A DNA stretch of 64,000 nt, taken from positions 41,988,252-42,052,251 of the forward strand of contig OX328096.1 of the NCBI GenBank assembly GCA_946811185.2, read 5' to 3'. Of this stretch, positions 35,531 through 48,439 are shown in pieces. The number at the start of each line of letters is the position of its first letter. Positions within the stretch are counted from its first letter, which is position 1. This stretch comes from Hippopus hippopus (Eukaryota > Mollusca > Bivalvia > Cardiida > Cardiidae). The translations under genes and the position numbers were made by a program. The notes beneath the pieces were generated by a model. That model had not been told where the DNA came from and did no database searches. It saw nothing but the letters and a program-made list of their open reading frames with translations.

Positions 35531-37240
35531 TGGAGCATGAATGTCAAAGGTTGATTGCCATCCTAACCTTTTCTTTCAAAGATACATCTTTGAAGCCAGA
35601 GAGTAAAGATTCGCTGTCAAAATTTTACAGCGCGTAAAGTCTAGTTATAAACGTATAAACGTAGATAAAAAATCGATATAAGGTGTATGGGCTAAAGAAA
35701 TGCCAGGGATCTGTCTTCGGTTTAAACCGGAAACTGTGGCTGTAATGTCTAGGGATAGCCTCAAGAGAATGAAATGCATTTTCTATCCGTCGTAATCTGT
35801 GAAACCTTGCAAACGCCAGGGGCAACATTTGGCATGAAGATACAAGAATGATCATAGTTTCATGAAATAAAGATAAATTTGGTTAAAAAACTGGATGAAA
35901 ATGAGTAAAGATGTATCTTTAAGAAACATCCCACAATTTCCGTCCTTACAACTTATTTGGCAGGAAAGAAATTTAAAAAAGAAATATCCAAGTTTTGATG
36001 CCAGTTATAACGTCCTTGTGAAGCCGTTTACTCTATGAAATTATCATATTATTCTGTTTTTTATTTCTGTTATCATTTTCCGCCTCAGAAAACAGTGCCA
36101 TAGCAGATCTTATATTTAGCAAAGGTATTCAGAGCGTCTCTGTACTTTTTATCAAGGACATGTCTGTTTTAGCATGTCCTCCCAATCAAAGCATCTACAC
36201 TCAACTAAACTTCTAATGGCAACTTTTAAGTTGTATTTCTTTTTGCATCCGCAGTCCAGAAAAGAGACAATGTAGTTTGGTTGTTTGCAGAAGAATTGAC
36301 CAGTATACAGTCATACCTGGGCCTATGTCTGAAAACAATTTGTCGACTTGTTCTCGTGAAAAGGACTTATCTAATGTTCGTTTACTCAACATTGAAAATT
36401 GAAAATCAAATTTTTGAAAACTTGATGCTCGTTCTCTCGAATTATGTTTTAGAGTAGAAAATAATTTTCGTTATTGGCTAGGGGCCAACGGCGCCTAGCC
36501 TTAGTAACCACGTTTCAGACTTTTGCATAAAAGCTGCAACCACTCTAAACCTCATGTATAAATGCGCGCTATTCACTGTCTCCGATTTGCAGGAGCTGCA
36601 ACTGCCGTTTCTAATTGGCTTGAAACGACACACCCCTCAAAACCGCCTTACACCTTACGAGTTATTTATCCGTGATGTAAAATAGAAATTGAAAGAAGAG
36701 GTCGGTGTCTACATTTACCGAGAAAATGCCACAGAAAATATGTTCAAAGCAAAATTTTTTAACGGTTTTTGTTGGCGTGATGAATTTTTATGAGAGAAGG
36801 CTTAAAACAGAAAGAAATTCTCCCGTTAATTTAACCAAACACTCGTGCAGAGCATGACACAGCCAACACACGTGTTTACCTTGGGTCGTCGCTGTGTGCA
36901 AAATTTTGGATCCAGATGGAACGAGGCGAAATTGACAATTGATTGCTAAGTCTTTTATGGTGTGTATCCACGTATGGTGTGTAAACAGACAAAACCATTT
37001 ACCCTGTCAGCCGTAGTACATGAAGAAATTAGACAGTTGATGAGTCGGTGTTTTCCTGGTGCATGGAAATACCGGAATGGACCGGAACGGACTGGATTGG
37101 ACCGGAACGGACTTCAAGATACGATGCAAACTCTTGTAGCTACACTTTACTTATTTGACAGTGGAATGGGGGAAAACCTGAACATACTCATGTAAGGGAA
37201 AATAGGAACTTGCAAGAGATAAGGCACTAATGATTCTATT
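35531..37240. other. CAP gene 1 intron, nothing recognised
   Basis: No MITE core and no shared repeat was seen. A short 'ggaccggaacggactgga' tandem lies at 37075-37115. Frames at 35625-35855 and 36962-37195 lack splice or family support. Confidence 0.35.
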
Positions 37241-37595
37241 GTTATTGAAGATCTTTATTTCAAACTGGGACTGGTGTTAGCTATCAATAGGGAAACCCAT
37301 ACAAAACGGACAGCTATCCATCAAAGTATTTTTCAAACAGTTATAAATGCCCATTCTTGACTTTCAATGTTCAAATATTTTGATATTTTTACAAAATCTT
37401 TGTCATTACTGAAGACATTTACTTCAAGCTTGAAGTAGTTGCTAACCATCATATTTACTTCAAACTTGGGCTAGTTGTTAACTATCATAAGGGAAGCCAT
37501 AATCAGGGGCAGGTAAATATCGAAATATTTTTGACACAGTAATGCCCGGCTTTTCGACTTACAATTTTCACTTAAAGCAACTGCAACCGAGTATA

Positions 37596-37632
37596 GGCAT
37601 CCATATTTTTTTTTTTTTTTTTTTTTTTCTTT
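37596..37632. repeat. Poly-T tract
   Basis: A run of about 30 T with one C, at the end of the diverged repeat copy at 37240-37600. Confidence 0.8.
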
Positions 37633-38032
37633 TACTTTTTAACTGGACATTTCATGATTGAATGCAAATTGCTTTACGCATATATGCACTTTCCACTTGC
37701 CCCTAGCCATCAGTGCTTTCAGCACTTTGATTTTTCTTTTTGCTGGCAAAATTTCAATAACTTATGCTTCTCTTCTTAACCTTTTTTGGCTGACAGAAAC
37801 CAAGAATGCGCAACCTTATTGTTTTTCAAAAGAAATGCCTTCTGTTGACAGAATCGAGAATTTTTCATAACAATACCATGTCTAACGTCAAGAACTCGTA
37901 TTTATTACAAATTGTTTTTATTTACTTGTTTATTACCTGGTCAAATTTGCAGGAGAAACAAAAGTGGTCGTTTAGAAGTTTTGCTGAGTGTATACAAACT
38001 TGTACTTTTGCTGTATATAAATGGAAGCTTAC

Positions 38033-38227
38033 TTCGACTGTGAAGTGTAGTTTGGTTTCTAGGTGTAGTTTCTGATGATTGAGATATATTTTCTTCCTGT
38101 TTTTGGACTAGTTCAACCTGAGTATTTTGTCGCTTTCTTTTCTTCTGTTTTTTGTCCTTTTTCTTCCGCCTCTCAAGTTTTTTCTCGAACCTCTCGATAC
38201 GTCTAATATCACGTGCCTCTTTCTTCC
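38033..38227 (-). CDS. CAP gene 1, Lys/Arg/Glu-rich tail exon with basic clusters
   Basis: A 195-nt exon with acceptor ctattatcag (ends 38228) and donor cgaa|gtaagc (38032), one base in and one out. It starts KKEARDIRRIERFEKKLERR, then K-rich repeats ending KKRKRQ (239-244), then a Gln/Ser/Thr/Asn-rich spacer. The basic half has helix-like i/i+4 charge pairing. KRKR is a possible proprotein-convertase site if the protein is secreted, or a nuclear-localisation signal if it is not. Confidence 0.65.
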
Positions 38228-38817
38228 CTGATAATAGAAATTGAATTGTTCACAGATGTGTACTTTTAAAATACACTAGTAATGACATATATTTAGATTT
38301 TTTCCCCTCTCCTGAAATTCTGAAAAAGTCTAAAGTCCTACAGCCCCAGAGACAATATTTATATTGAAAGTTTTAAAAGAATGTTGATCTGGCGTAACTT
38401 AATTTACGTTTATTATACCTTTCAGGGTTATTAATTATTTTAATTGTTATTATTGGTGTTTTTTGTTGATTTTTTGTTCAAATTTGAGATAATGGATCTA
38501 TCATTATTGTGTGAAGTTGCAATTTTGTTTGAATTAAGACGGGCAAGCGTTCATTACCGGTAGCAGGTTCATTAATTACCACTTTCATGTGAATTTTTGC
38601 GGGTCTTTTCTACAAACAACATTTTTTTTTCTTTTTTTTTGTCGCAATGTTTCCAAATATGTTTTTATAAATAAACCGTAATTCATATTGATTATCTGTA
38701 ATTTACAATGAAGCTTTTCAGAGTCGACTGCTGCAACCTTGTATTTTGACAGAACTGCTTATAGAACATAATTTTGGTATCAAGCGAAAAAAGGTAGTAA
38801 AAGTTAAAGCACAATAC

Positions 38818-38945
38818 CTGGAAATGGAACCACTCTGTTATTTGGAGTATAGATGATTGCTTTGTTCCCGTAAACCCTATTGGAGGAATGTGGATCTCTT
38901 CTGTATTCTCCGTACGAACTCTTTGGGACTGAACTGTCAAGGTTT
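38818..38945 (-). CDS. CAP gene 1, second linker exon
   Basis: A 128-nt exon with acceptor tttttacag (ends 38946) and donor ccag|gtattg (38817). It takes one base to finish an Arg codon and leaves one base. It reads NLDSSVPKSSYGEYRRDPHS, then a segment ending NNRVVPFPG. It is Ser, Tyr, Arg and Asn-rich and looks like an extended linker. The phase is kept exactly on both sides, which is the main support. A longer open frame over the same bases (38692-38940) is in another frame and is a shadow. Confidence 0.65.
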
Positions 38946-39578
38946 CTGTAAAAAATAGTTCTTACATTTGTATCTTTTTGTATCTATACGCATTACCTTC
39001 TGCAGACGAGTCTTGGCGTCTTGTTTTGAAAAAAATGTGGTCAAACGAGAAAATGCGTACGAAGTGCAGATTCTTCTTTGTCGTGATGTATTCACACGAG
39101 TTTACGTATCAACAGTCCATTCCATTCAAATTATTATCGATTTAACGCATGTGTAATTTGAAATTTGTTTCCGGAGGTGAGTCACAACAATATATTGTTA
39201 GAGAATGAACAAGAACCTCTACGGCAATAGTTGTCACTCTGCAGGAACATTTCGTCCTTCTCTTCCAGAGAGAAAGACTTTTCTTAAAGACTGCGAATGA
39301 CCGTCAAAATACAGGATCAATTTAAAAAAAAAAGGGGTAAAATCAAAACAAAACAAAAAATACCCTGTGTCCTCTTTTGCTGATTTTCGACCATCGATGT
39401 TTTGGAAAGGCGAATCATATCAATACAAAGATGTGAAGACAAATTACCAATACTGCTAGATTGGATATATACTAGTATATTTTCAACCTAACTTGGCACA
39501 TTGATCAAATGATTATGAAATGGCAAGTTGGAAATATCTATGGACACGCTATACTCATATCTAAATTCCGATCCGCAC

Positions 39579-39702
39579 CTTGAATGATCAGATCCAATAA
39601 TTTTGTTTCTGTGCCTATTGTGACCTCTGGATGACCTTTCTAGTGCATTTGTTTCTGTATGACTGCCTAGTTGTTTAATTTGGTTATCATCAGACCGTTT
39701 TC
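39579..39702 (-). CDS. CAP gene 1, first linker exon of the tail
   Basis: A 124-nt exon with acceptor ttcttacag (ends 39703) and donor tcaag|gtgcgg (39578). The phase (one base in, two out) matches both neighbours. It encodes a polar, low-hydrophobicity stretch rich in Asn, Arg, His and Ser (KRSDDNQIKQLGSHTE..., ending IIGSDHSR). There are no cysteines. It begins the non-CAP tail (residues about 128-168) and is probably disordered. Found by reading the - strand in the phase predicted from the 41248 exon. Confidence 0.65.
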
Positions 39703-40330
39703 CTGTAAGAAAAATATATTTCTACTTTCCTTGTAATGTTGCACCCTATGTCTGTTATTAACATAACAAGAGGCGTATAGGGCAAAAGTTCGTGTTATCT
39801 ATTCATTTCCAAGCTAGCAACTTCCAACGCTTCTAGAGTTTCATGGCGATCCAATTTACTCAGACAATTCATCATATATAAAATCTATGCAACGGCTTTC
39901 ATTTTGCATATATCTTGATTTATATTTCTGAATACAACCCAGAAAAATATAATATCATTGGTTTAATTAGTAAAAGCCGGTTTGATATTCTGGCAGTAAT
40001 GAGTAAACTGAATTTTTCGATTGGCATATATAGTATTTTCAATGCAACTAGACTTAGAACTGGTGATAAGTTTTGTTTTAGTGATTATTTAGTGTTTTAT
40101 GTTATTGATAGATTTCTTTTTACTTTTTTTCTATATAAACAAAGACTGACAACATAAGACTGATCTGAAACACAGGTCTCACAAATTGCACTTACCCGAT
40201 ATTGAGCTTATACCAATCTTTATCCGTGCTTGGCCAATAGTATCGTATTTATGTGGCTCTCTGCCAGAAAATCTCGCTGGAAATGAGAACAATGCAGTTG
40301 GGAATACTGAACTGAAATTGATAGCATCTG

Positions 40331-40525
40331 GATCCATATTCACCAACCATTTTAAGAACGTTCTCAGCCTTATTCTCCAAGATTTTCTAAGTTTAGAAGT
40401 GGCATAACTTGTGATTGGCTAAACCATTGCTTTAGCCAATCAGAAGTTGTGTTACTTTCCAATTTAGAAAGTTCTGAAGAATAAAACTACAAATATTTTT
40501 GAGAATGTTTGTGAATATGGACCCT
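40331..40525. mobile_element. Second copy of the CCAAT-core MITE
   Basis: Ends gatccatattcaccaacc and gtgaatatggaccctgg, with the attggctaaaccat / tttagccaatcag centre retained. Lies in a CAP gene 1 intron. Confidence 0.7.
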
Positions 40526-41247
40526 GGATATGCGGTTGGTCATATCTACTTATCAATGATACACGTAGAGATATTTCACCTTCATTCATCTAGCGTAATA
40601 TTTGTATCGTTGTCCTTTTTCAGTGATACCACCATCACTTATGCATAGAATTTGTAAAAAGAAGATCCCAGTTCGATCGGGAAAAACTTTAGGCAAGGTA
40701 CTACAGATGAAAATCAGAAATGAAATACCGGTATATATGTCACACTAATATGATAGAAATCTAATGATACCACAGAAGTCCTTGTCAGTGATACCGTTGC
40801 AGTATTTGCAGCATATCAACGCGACCCTCTATTACTTTTCTCCTCGCGATCGTGGATGTCTTTTACCCCGAGTATACAGCATGCACATACGTGCAGTCTG
40901 ATCTTGCTTGACACTATCCGCTGCTCTACCAGTAGTTTCGATCATGTGAAGCCGTTCCAATGCCAATAATAATAACGAAATCTAGTTTTTCGTAATAATC
41001 AAAAACTTTTATAGAATAAAGGTTAAACAAGCGCCACTGTAAATGCCCTTTATTTTGCAATGGAGATCAATATCAGACTATCAATGTGTAGTCTGATCTC
41101 GGAACTGGATAATGATAATACTAGCAGTCTGTCCGAAACAAGCCTTGAAAGTGCAACAACTGGATCTTATTTTACTGACTGAAAATGTCACTCTTTTTTT
41201 CGTTAAGAATTAGGCCAGTAGCTGAGTTAAAACGAGTGGAGGTGTAC

Positions 41248-41389
41248 CTGAACAAAGATTGTCAACACAGACAGTTTCCGCTGGACAAGCACTGCATCTC
41301 TCGTCAGGAATGTAAACGTCCTTAGTACTAACATCCACCCTGTAGTAATCAAGAATGTGGTTGACCGCTATGTTATTGTTTACTCGTAC
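41248..41389 (-). CDS. CAP gene 1, exon with hinge cysteine motif
   Basis: A 142-nt exon with acceptor attcaag (ends 41390) and donor cag|gtacac (41247). It is entered in phase 0, exactly as the 51965 exon requires, and leaves one base. After SYVQ it continues VRVNNNIAVNHILDYY, where CAP proteins read VVWA... It then gives VYIPDERCSACPAETVCVDN and LCS. The spacing C-x2-C-P-x4-C-x4-C (residues 111, 114, 120, 125) matches the post-CAP hinge of CRISP/venom-allergen-like proteins (pC..CP...C...LC). The usual GC and VCNY segment is shortened and lacks its cysteines. An alternative acceptor ending gtgag would add a few residues but break the phase. Confidence 0.72.
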
Positions 41390-41504
41390 CTTGAATACTT
41401 TACCTCACGACAACAACTCTAGACTGGTCATTAGTACTCGTACAAGCTTTGGCAAATGACAGTTTGGATGTGGCTTAGATGACGAAAGTTGTCTTAGGAA
41501 TGAC

Positions 41505-41630
41505 AGGAAACATTGTGGGAAAAGGAAAAATGCTGGTTACCAGCATTTTTCCTTTTCCCACAATGCTTTCAAAGGCATTAAACCTCAGAGTCATTAAAAC
41601 ACAGGATTGTTTGGTAAAGGGTTAAAACTT
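41505..41630. mobile_element. MITE family 3, left-truncated copy near a CAP gene 1 exon
   Basis: A perfect hairpin (aacattgtgggaaaaggaaa and its complement, 41510-41573) and the right end ttgtttggtaaagggttaa. It lies about 115 bp upstream of the 41248-41389 exon in transcript direction. Confidence 0.7.
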
Positions 41631-42587
41631 TACCGCTTTAAGGCCGCATGTTTTCCTCCTGCAGCAGAAGACGTATGAAAACATTTCGGTAAAAGAGGAG
41701 ATAACTCGTAACGAGCATCATTCCACAAATACCACCAAATACTTTCATTTGTATTCGTTTCTGAAACTTTGCTTCCTGTGGATTATCAGTAATTCACTTA
41801 CTACTAGAATGTTCTCAAGTCGTCGAAGCTAGATATTTTTTCTTTCGGTATGTGTCTACTTATGACAAAGAAAATAATTTTATAATTTCTTTAATAAATA
41901 GCGAATACACACCCAAGAATATCATTGTGCATTTTAATTAACAGTTCAAAAAGACACCAGCCACACCTTCCCACGGGCAGCCAATCAGCATGATAAGCGG
42001 TCTTTTAGCTCATACGAGAGTAGTTTAATGTATGATAAAATATTTAACTGTGTTCTTCCTGCTTGACGTGTTTGTGCAGTATTGAATCTAACACGCTAAC
42101 ACAGGCTTTTCTTTCTTTCAAATGGTATTTATTTTGGTTATACGGGCTTCCACATAAATATGTTGGCCATTGACCTGGCTCCGACTTATGCTTAATAGAA
42201 AAAGAGGTAGCTTAAAAATTACTCGTAATTTTTAAATCTGCAACAGGCTAAGGGAAGTATTGAGTGTTGTAGCAAACGATGCCATTCCAGACCAGACTGT
42301 AGTCTTCTCATAGATTGACTATGACCTCTGGGAGGGGGTAGAATTATCTTAGAATTTTAATATTTAGATCTACAGTCTGGGGAAAAAAAGTCCACTGTAT
42401 TTATGTGTTTATTCAACAAGTCTAAAGGTGAAACCTTGGCGTAGTCTTATCAAAATTAAACAAGGCAATAGGGCAACTATCCTTAATCGTGAACATTTTA
42501 AATAAATTAATAGCAAACACAATGGACGGGTAAACAAACTTTCACGGGTAGATTTTAATTATTTCGAGATTTAGGTTCACATACAGT

Positions 42588-44830
42588 TTAACTCTTTTCC
42601 AAATGGCAAACATTTAGACTTTCCCAAATTCAAAGAATTTGTACACGATGAAATAAATGAGACTGAAAAATTTGAATTTGTCATTGGATGAGTAGAAAGC
42701 ATCGTGGGAAAGGGACAAAATGCTGGTACCAGTATTCTCCATTTCCCACAGTGTTTCGAAAAGTCTTCTCCCTCAGGGTCGTTTAAATGCAGGAACTGTT
42801 TGGTAAGGGGTTAACTCATTACCTCTCGAAACGAATTTTTAGGAGATAATTTTGAAAACGTCTGCGAAACGAAATTGCTTATAATCCACGTAATTAGAAT
42901 TAAGGTTTGACACACGAATATATATGAAAGCATTGTGACAGGAGAAATTGCTTGCTACAGTAACTCCCTCTTTTTGCTACGATGTTTTCGAAAGTGTTCA
43001 TCCGCAAGACGAAAAAAAGCTGTCTGCAGTTGGTAAAGTGTTAATCACCCAGATAAATTTTTGCCAAGCTCTGTGAAAAGGGAACTTAATGCATCTGCAA
43101 AAACCATCGACCCAGGTCAGCCTGCGCAGTCGGCGCAGGCTGACCTGAGACGAAAGTTTTTGCTATCGGTCAATTTTCTGCATGTCAAAGGATCAGTGAA
43201 CCTCATGACTCAGACGGTTGTTATAAAAGATGAATTTTATGGATCTGTAATTATGTGATGACTTACTTGGTATAATGCGTGACGGAGATGCACTGAACCC
43301 GCTTTTCCCAGATCATGGCACATATGTATTGCTTCGACATTTGGATTTTGGGCTTTCAGAACAGATAAACTGTTCTGTCAATAAGTGCTAAATAAGGTAA
43401 AATGCTATCTGCAGTGCTTTATCACAGAAAATATAACATTGATATTGGTTTGACCCCCCATTGACGCCGTTTGAGCTAATTCAAACAACTTAGATTTGTA
43501 TACTATTTAAATACATTTGTATAGTATAGTAAAAAGTAAGTGCTCTTATATGAAGTGGTAACCTTACACGCCATTTTGACCCACGTTGACTGTTTTGAGC
43601 TGTTTCAAACAACCAGGATTTATATACTATTTAACCCCTTAGCAAACAGTACCGTGTTTCAAAGACATCCTGAAGAAGAAGGCCCTTGCAAACATTTTGC
43701 AAAGTGTAGAAAATGCTTATATTAACTTGTAAGTATAGAAATCATTGAAGAAAAGGTTAAAAGAGCTATTGCACTATTTAATCCCTTACCACATAATCCT
43801 GTGTTTTAACGATCCAGAAAAAGTGACGCATTCAAAAACATTATCTTAAAGGCCAAAATGCTGGTGACTGGCATTTCCTGTATTTCCCAGAATGTCTTCA
43901 ACTCTTTAAAAAAAAAAAGGGAAAAAAAAAAAATCCAATCGTTTAAACAACATTTAATTTGCCGTCTGGCAAATGCTTTTAATTTCGACACGTGTAAAAT
44001 TTTGTTATTTAGTATAGAATCAGATACAGTTGTAAAAGTAAGTACTTCTGTGCGAAAAAGTACTCACCATTTTGACCAATTACCAACTACATGGGACAGA
44101 GGACAATTTTAGAAAAAAGGGAAAATACTTTTCTTGAAAAACAAAAACAATCCAGAGAGAGATCTAGTTTTTGTTACCAGCACATGCTCTCTTTTCTTAT
44201 GCGTTTTCACAAGCTGTCCTCGTCTGCGCCATAATCATCTGGCAAAACCAGCAAAATTTCCCCTTGCCATAATGTCATGTGTATTCGTGCTTTTGATAAG
44301 CCATACTTTACAAGAGATATAAGAAAGTCGAACGTTACAAATTTTTCTGCGGTAATAATTTAAAGTGGTATTTACTGTTCCCTCTTTACTTTACGGAAGA
44401 GGGCTCTACATACATACCAAGGTGTGTAGAAACAGACAAGTAGTTTAGCGTGTGTTTGGATTCCATACGGTTCTTTCAGTTGTAATCTTGGACATCTGAC
44501 AACAGAACAGCCGACTTGTTCAACATCGGCTGCTATAAGCTGTAAAAACAACCCAAATAGATAGATGGGAGATTATAGAACATGATGCCCCAAAGGAACA
44601 ATTGCAGTTGTTCTTTGCCAAACAACAAAATTTTGTAGTCAACCAAGTTGACATCATTTGCAGACGACAGGTTGAATGTAGTTCAGATGATGATTTCTGT
44701 CTATGATAGCGTAAAAAAAAAACCATTGTGGGAAAAGGGCAAAATGCTGGTTACAAACATTTTATTCTTTTCCACAATGTTTTCAAATGCCTTCTTCTTC
44801 AAGGTCATTCAATCCAGAGACCAAAAACGA
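42588..44830. repeat. Run of family 3 MITEs in CAP gene 1 intron
   Basis: Copies at about 42588-42815, 42920-43050 (diverged), 43632-43775, 43780-44020 and 44645-44830, with a family 2 copy (43065-43320) among them. Each has the near-palindromic 'gtgggaaaag..aaaatgctgg' centre or its remains, and 'gtcgtctg..aaatgctttc'. Confidence 0.6.
43065..43320. mobile_element. MITE family 2 copy
   Basis: Complete copy in a CAP gene 1 intron. The hairpin cccaggtcagcctgcgcagt / cggcgcaggctgacctg is at about 43112-43150. Confidence 0.75.
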
Positions 44831-45633
44831 ACGAATGAATGTTTTTTAAGGGTGCATCGACAGCTCTGGTCATTCAGCGCGCATGGGAGACCATCAAAGA
44901 GAATACAGAAGAGTGGCATTAAACTGCATATTCATTGTCTGTGAATCATACTTATTTAATGCCAGCGACACACTAACGTTAACAGACTTGAGTAATGTTC
45001 TCAAATCCCGAGTTGATACAACGTTTCAGACTCAATTCGGTAAAATAAACGTAATTAACTCGGCTAAAAGACTTAAGTCCATTATTTTGCTGAGTTTGGT
45101 ATGGACCGTTGTGTCAAATCAGCTTTTAAAAACCTTACTAAAGCCTATTAATGTAAGTGAAATGCATCTAAAAAACGTTACTTAAGCCGGAAAATAAGTC
45201 CGCTAGCGGATATAAACGAAATAAGAATCTATATAATTTTTGGCGAAATCGGACCTAGCTATTCTAGTGACAAAGAATGTACAAACAGTTTGTTTGGCGT
45301 AAACGTGAATATGAGTTTAGTCTATGCATTTCAAAATGAGGAATGCTCCTTATTTGTTCAAGAACAATAAATTACCCATCGGGCAACACAAACGTTATGC
45401 ACGATGGAATAAGCTCTGGAGAGGTCATCTATTTGGCAACTTCCGTTTATATGAAATGGGTAAACATAGTATACCAACTACAAATATTTGACCAATGGTA
45501 AGCCAATTTTCCTTTGCAAACCTTTTCAGAATTTGTAACGCTAAGTTTTCACAAACACTATCGAAAATATTGACATTCTAACTTAAATAAAAACAGGTGT
45601 CAAAGTGTTTGTTTTTCAGTAATCTTTCTTTTC

Positions 45634-45860
45634 GCCCGTTACCAAACAATCCTAAGTTTTCACGATCCTGGCACAAAAGGCATTTGAAAACATTATGGGA
45701 AAAGGAGAAAATGCTTGATACCAGCATTTTCTCCTTTTTCCCAGAATGTTCTGTACCCTTTCACAGACAAAAATAGTGACTTGAGCTAAATTCAAATTGT
45801 TGTTTGCAAATGCTTTCGACAGAGATCAGTCTAGAATTTTGTCGTCCGGTAAAGAATTAA
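45634..45860. mobile_element. MITE family 3 copy
   Basis: Ends cccgttaccaaacaatcc and gtccggtaaagaattaac. The near-perfect hairpin is at about 45688-45752. Confidence 0.7.
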
Positions 45861-46574
45861 CTCATTCTGCCGAAAACAAACTGGCAGCAGACGACTTTGA
45901 AAAAGCGTAACTACGGATAACCAGCATGAATTAAGTTGTCCATGTAGCAGATGGACGCATGTGAAAACATTCTTGAAAAAAAAAAAAGAATTTTCTATAT
46001 GTAGTTTTTTTCTTTGCCACATGTTTTCGAAAGGATCTTCTGCAAAAAGAAAAAGTTACAGCCACGTTTTAATCACTTATGCGCATGCTCAAATACATCT
46101 CATTACAGTCAGGGACTAAACACAGGGAAACTTCATGTAGACGAAAAAGAGGATGTTAGGGCTCAAGACGACTTTGGTTGTATCAAAAGAACGACAGAAA
46201 TATAAATTACACCATAAAAAGAAAAAGGCTTGCATGTTTCACAGAATGAGCATCAATGGTCGAAAATGGAATTAAAGCAGATCATCTCACAAATGATTTT
46301 GTTCTAAAATTATCGTCGCAGTCCTATAGCAGTATAACAACACTTCGCTCAGGGCGAGCCTTATTTTGCCAAATATTTGTGTCTGTGTATGGTCTCTCGG
46401 TTCAGTAAGAGCTCAATGTTGATGCAGAGAATGGCAAATCAGGTTGTTTTGCTATTGCTGCAACATTGTTATTAGATGCATGGTAGGGGCAGATAACAAA
46501 AAGGTAGAGAAAATAGCATTTCTCTTTTTTCACCCACTTCAAAGACGAATCTAATCATTTAAAGAACATGTCTA

Positions 46575-47082
46575 CGAGCCATACTCTGGGAAAAGGGGAA
46601 CTGATGTACCTGCAAAAGGTATCGACCCTGATCAGCCTGCACAGTCGAAACTTTTTGCTGTAGATCTATTTTCTGCATGTCAAAGGACCATTCTACATTA
46701 TGATTCAGCCGGTTCTTAAATAATTGGGTTTTATGGAGCCATGATTATAATTAGCTTGCAACACGCGAAAAAGGGCATTCGGACATTTGCGTAAAGTGTC
46801 ATCCCGGACCAGCCTGCGCAGTCCGCGCAGGCTAATCCGAGAAGACACTTTCCGTTCTTATGTAATTTTCTGTTTTGTGCAAGTCTACTGTAAGACAAAA
46901 TCGAATGTAGTCGGAAAGTGCCGTCTCGGATCAGCCTGCGCGGACTGCGCAGGCTGATCAAAGACGACACTTTACGCAAATGTCCGAATGCCCCTTTTTG
47001 CGTGTTGCAGGTCATATAAAGGCTTGCTTGGTATAATGCATCACGGAGATGCATGAAACCCTCTTTTGCCAGAACATCACTC
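46575..47082. mobile_element. MITE family 2 copy split by family 1
   Basis: The left part is 46575-46751 and the right part 47017-47082. The inner 265 bp is family 1 copy c. In the host one side of the GC hairpin is deleted. Confidence 0.75.
46752..47016. mobile_element. MITE family 1, copy c, nested in family 2
   Basis: Inserted into a family 2 element: the left part of family 2 lies at 46575-46751 and its right end at 47017-47082. Arms remain highly similar to each other, so this insertion is younger than its host element. Confidence 0.8.
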
Positions 47083-48373
47083 AATTTGTCAGCAGCAGAC
47101 TATAATTATGGATATGGATAATTCTAAAATTTTGTTTTCTAGTTAAGAGTTCAAACCATTATAAAATCGGTGTGTATTAAGGCACCATGTTTTGTTAACG
47201 GTCTTCAAATATTGAATGTCCAATTTTCATTATTTTGATACGTACACCGAGATTGAATAAATAAGATAAATACAAGTTTCAAAACCTTAAGAAAAATATT
47301 AATATTGTTAAATACAGTATAAACGCCTTATTTACATCTTGAATTGATCAAGTTTATAAAATAGCTGTTTTAACGTTTTAGACTGTCTTTCGATTTGCAG
47401 TCGAAATTCAGATTAAATATGCGCAACAGTTTCAGCGGAAAGCATCTTTGCAATTTTTCAAATTTATAACAGTTCTTATGCTCATGTAGCCTGTCTATTC
47501 CATGGACCACAACTATTTGAACATTTGTTCAATTAAACAGTTCAACCGTAGCCAAAGAGTGTCTTATAAGAATTATGTATGTGAATTCGCTTTGAAATTG
47601 GTAACGTTATTGTGATATGGAAGATGTTTTAGAAACATTTGACGAAGGACATCAGACGCCGGACCATAACCAACCGTTGCCCTACAAATAACCAATAAGC
47701 TGCTTGTACTTAGGACAATTATATCTACAACAAAATCACCATGGTATCGCCTCGTAAAAGTAATGAAGGCATAAAGCTTTATGAACATGTATTAACAATG
47801 TTGTTGAATACATACTGAATTTATCACTTATGGGTGTGAGCAAAGGGTCGCTAACAGTAACAAACGTTGACATAGAAACTGTCCAGTTCAACACAGTTTT
47901 AATTTGTAACCTGTCAGTAAAAGCGTCGGACAAAACAGTTTACGTAATTTTCCTGTTTATTTCGTTGCGCAGTAGATCAGATCACGTTACGTTTTGGTCG
48001 ATTTTTCTACGTTTCTCCTTTGTAATGAAACTGAAAGTAACGAGTGACAAACTACAATTATAGTTATCTTATGTTGGACAGACAGAAATCAAGTGAACAA
48101 TTTTAGTCAGTCGGAAAGACATTGCAAGACTGTGCCGATACATTTCAGAAAACAAAGGACAGCATAGATCAAAGATAAGAATGCACTTGCCAAGCATCAA
48201 TTAATTTATCCTATGGCATAAAAATCTGGGCTTTCCGGATGTTTTTAATAATACACAATGTATCTAAAACTGATAAAAGAGTCATTTTTAGTGACATCTA
48301 GAACAACATGTACTTAGAAGTCGAAGAATCTTCTATCCTACACAAGGGTCCCTTTCCGCCAATTTGAGTACCG

Positions 48374-48376
<3 letters not shown>
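47083..48376. other. CAP gene 1 intron, nothing recognised
   Basis: Unique AT-rich sequence between the nested MITE (to 47082) and the TG microsatellite. No exon in the phase needed by CAP gene 1 was found. Confidence 0.35.

Positions 48377-48433
<57 letters not shown>
48377..48433. repeat. (TG)n microsatellite
   Basis: About 28 uninterrupted TG units in a CAP gene 1 intron, followed within 30 bp by the CCAAT-core foldback fragment. Confidence 0.95.
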
Positions 48434-48439
<6 letters not shown>

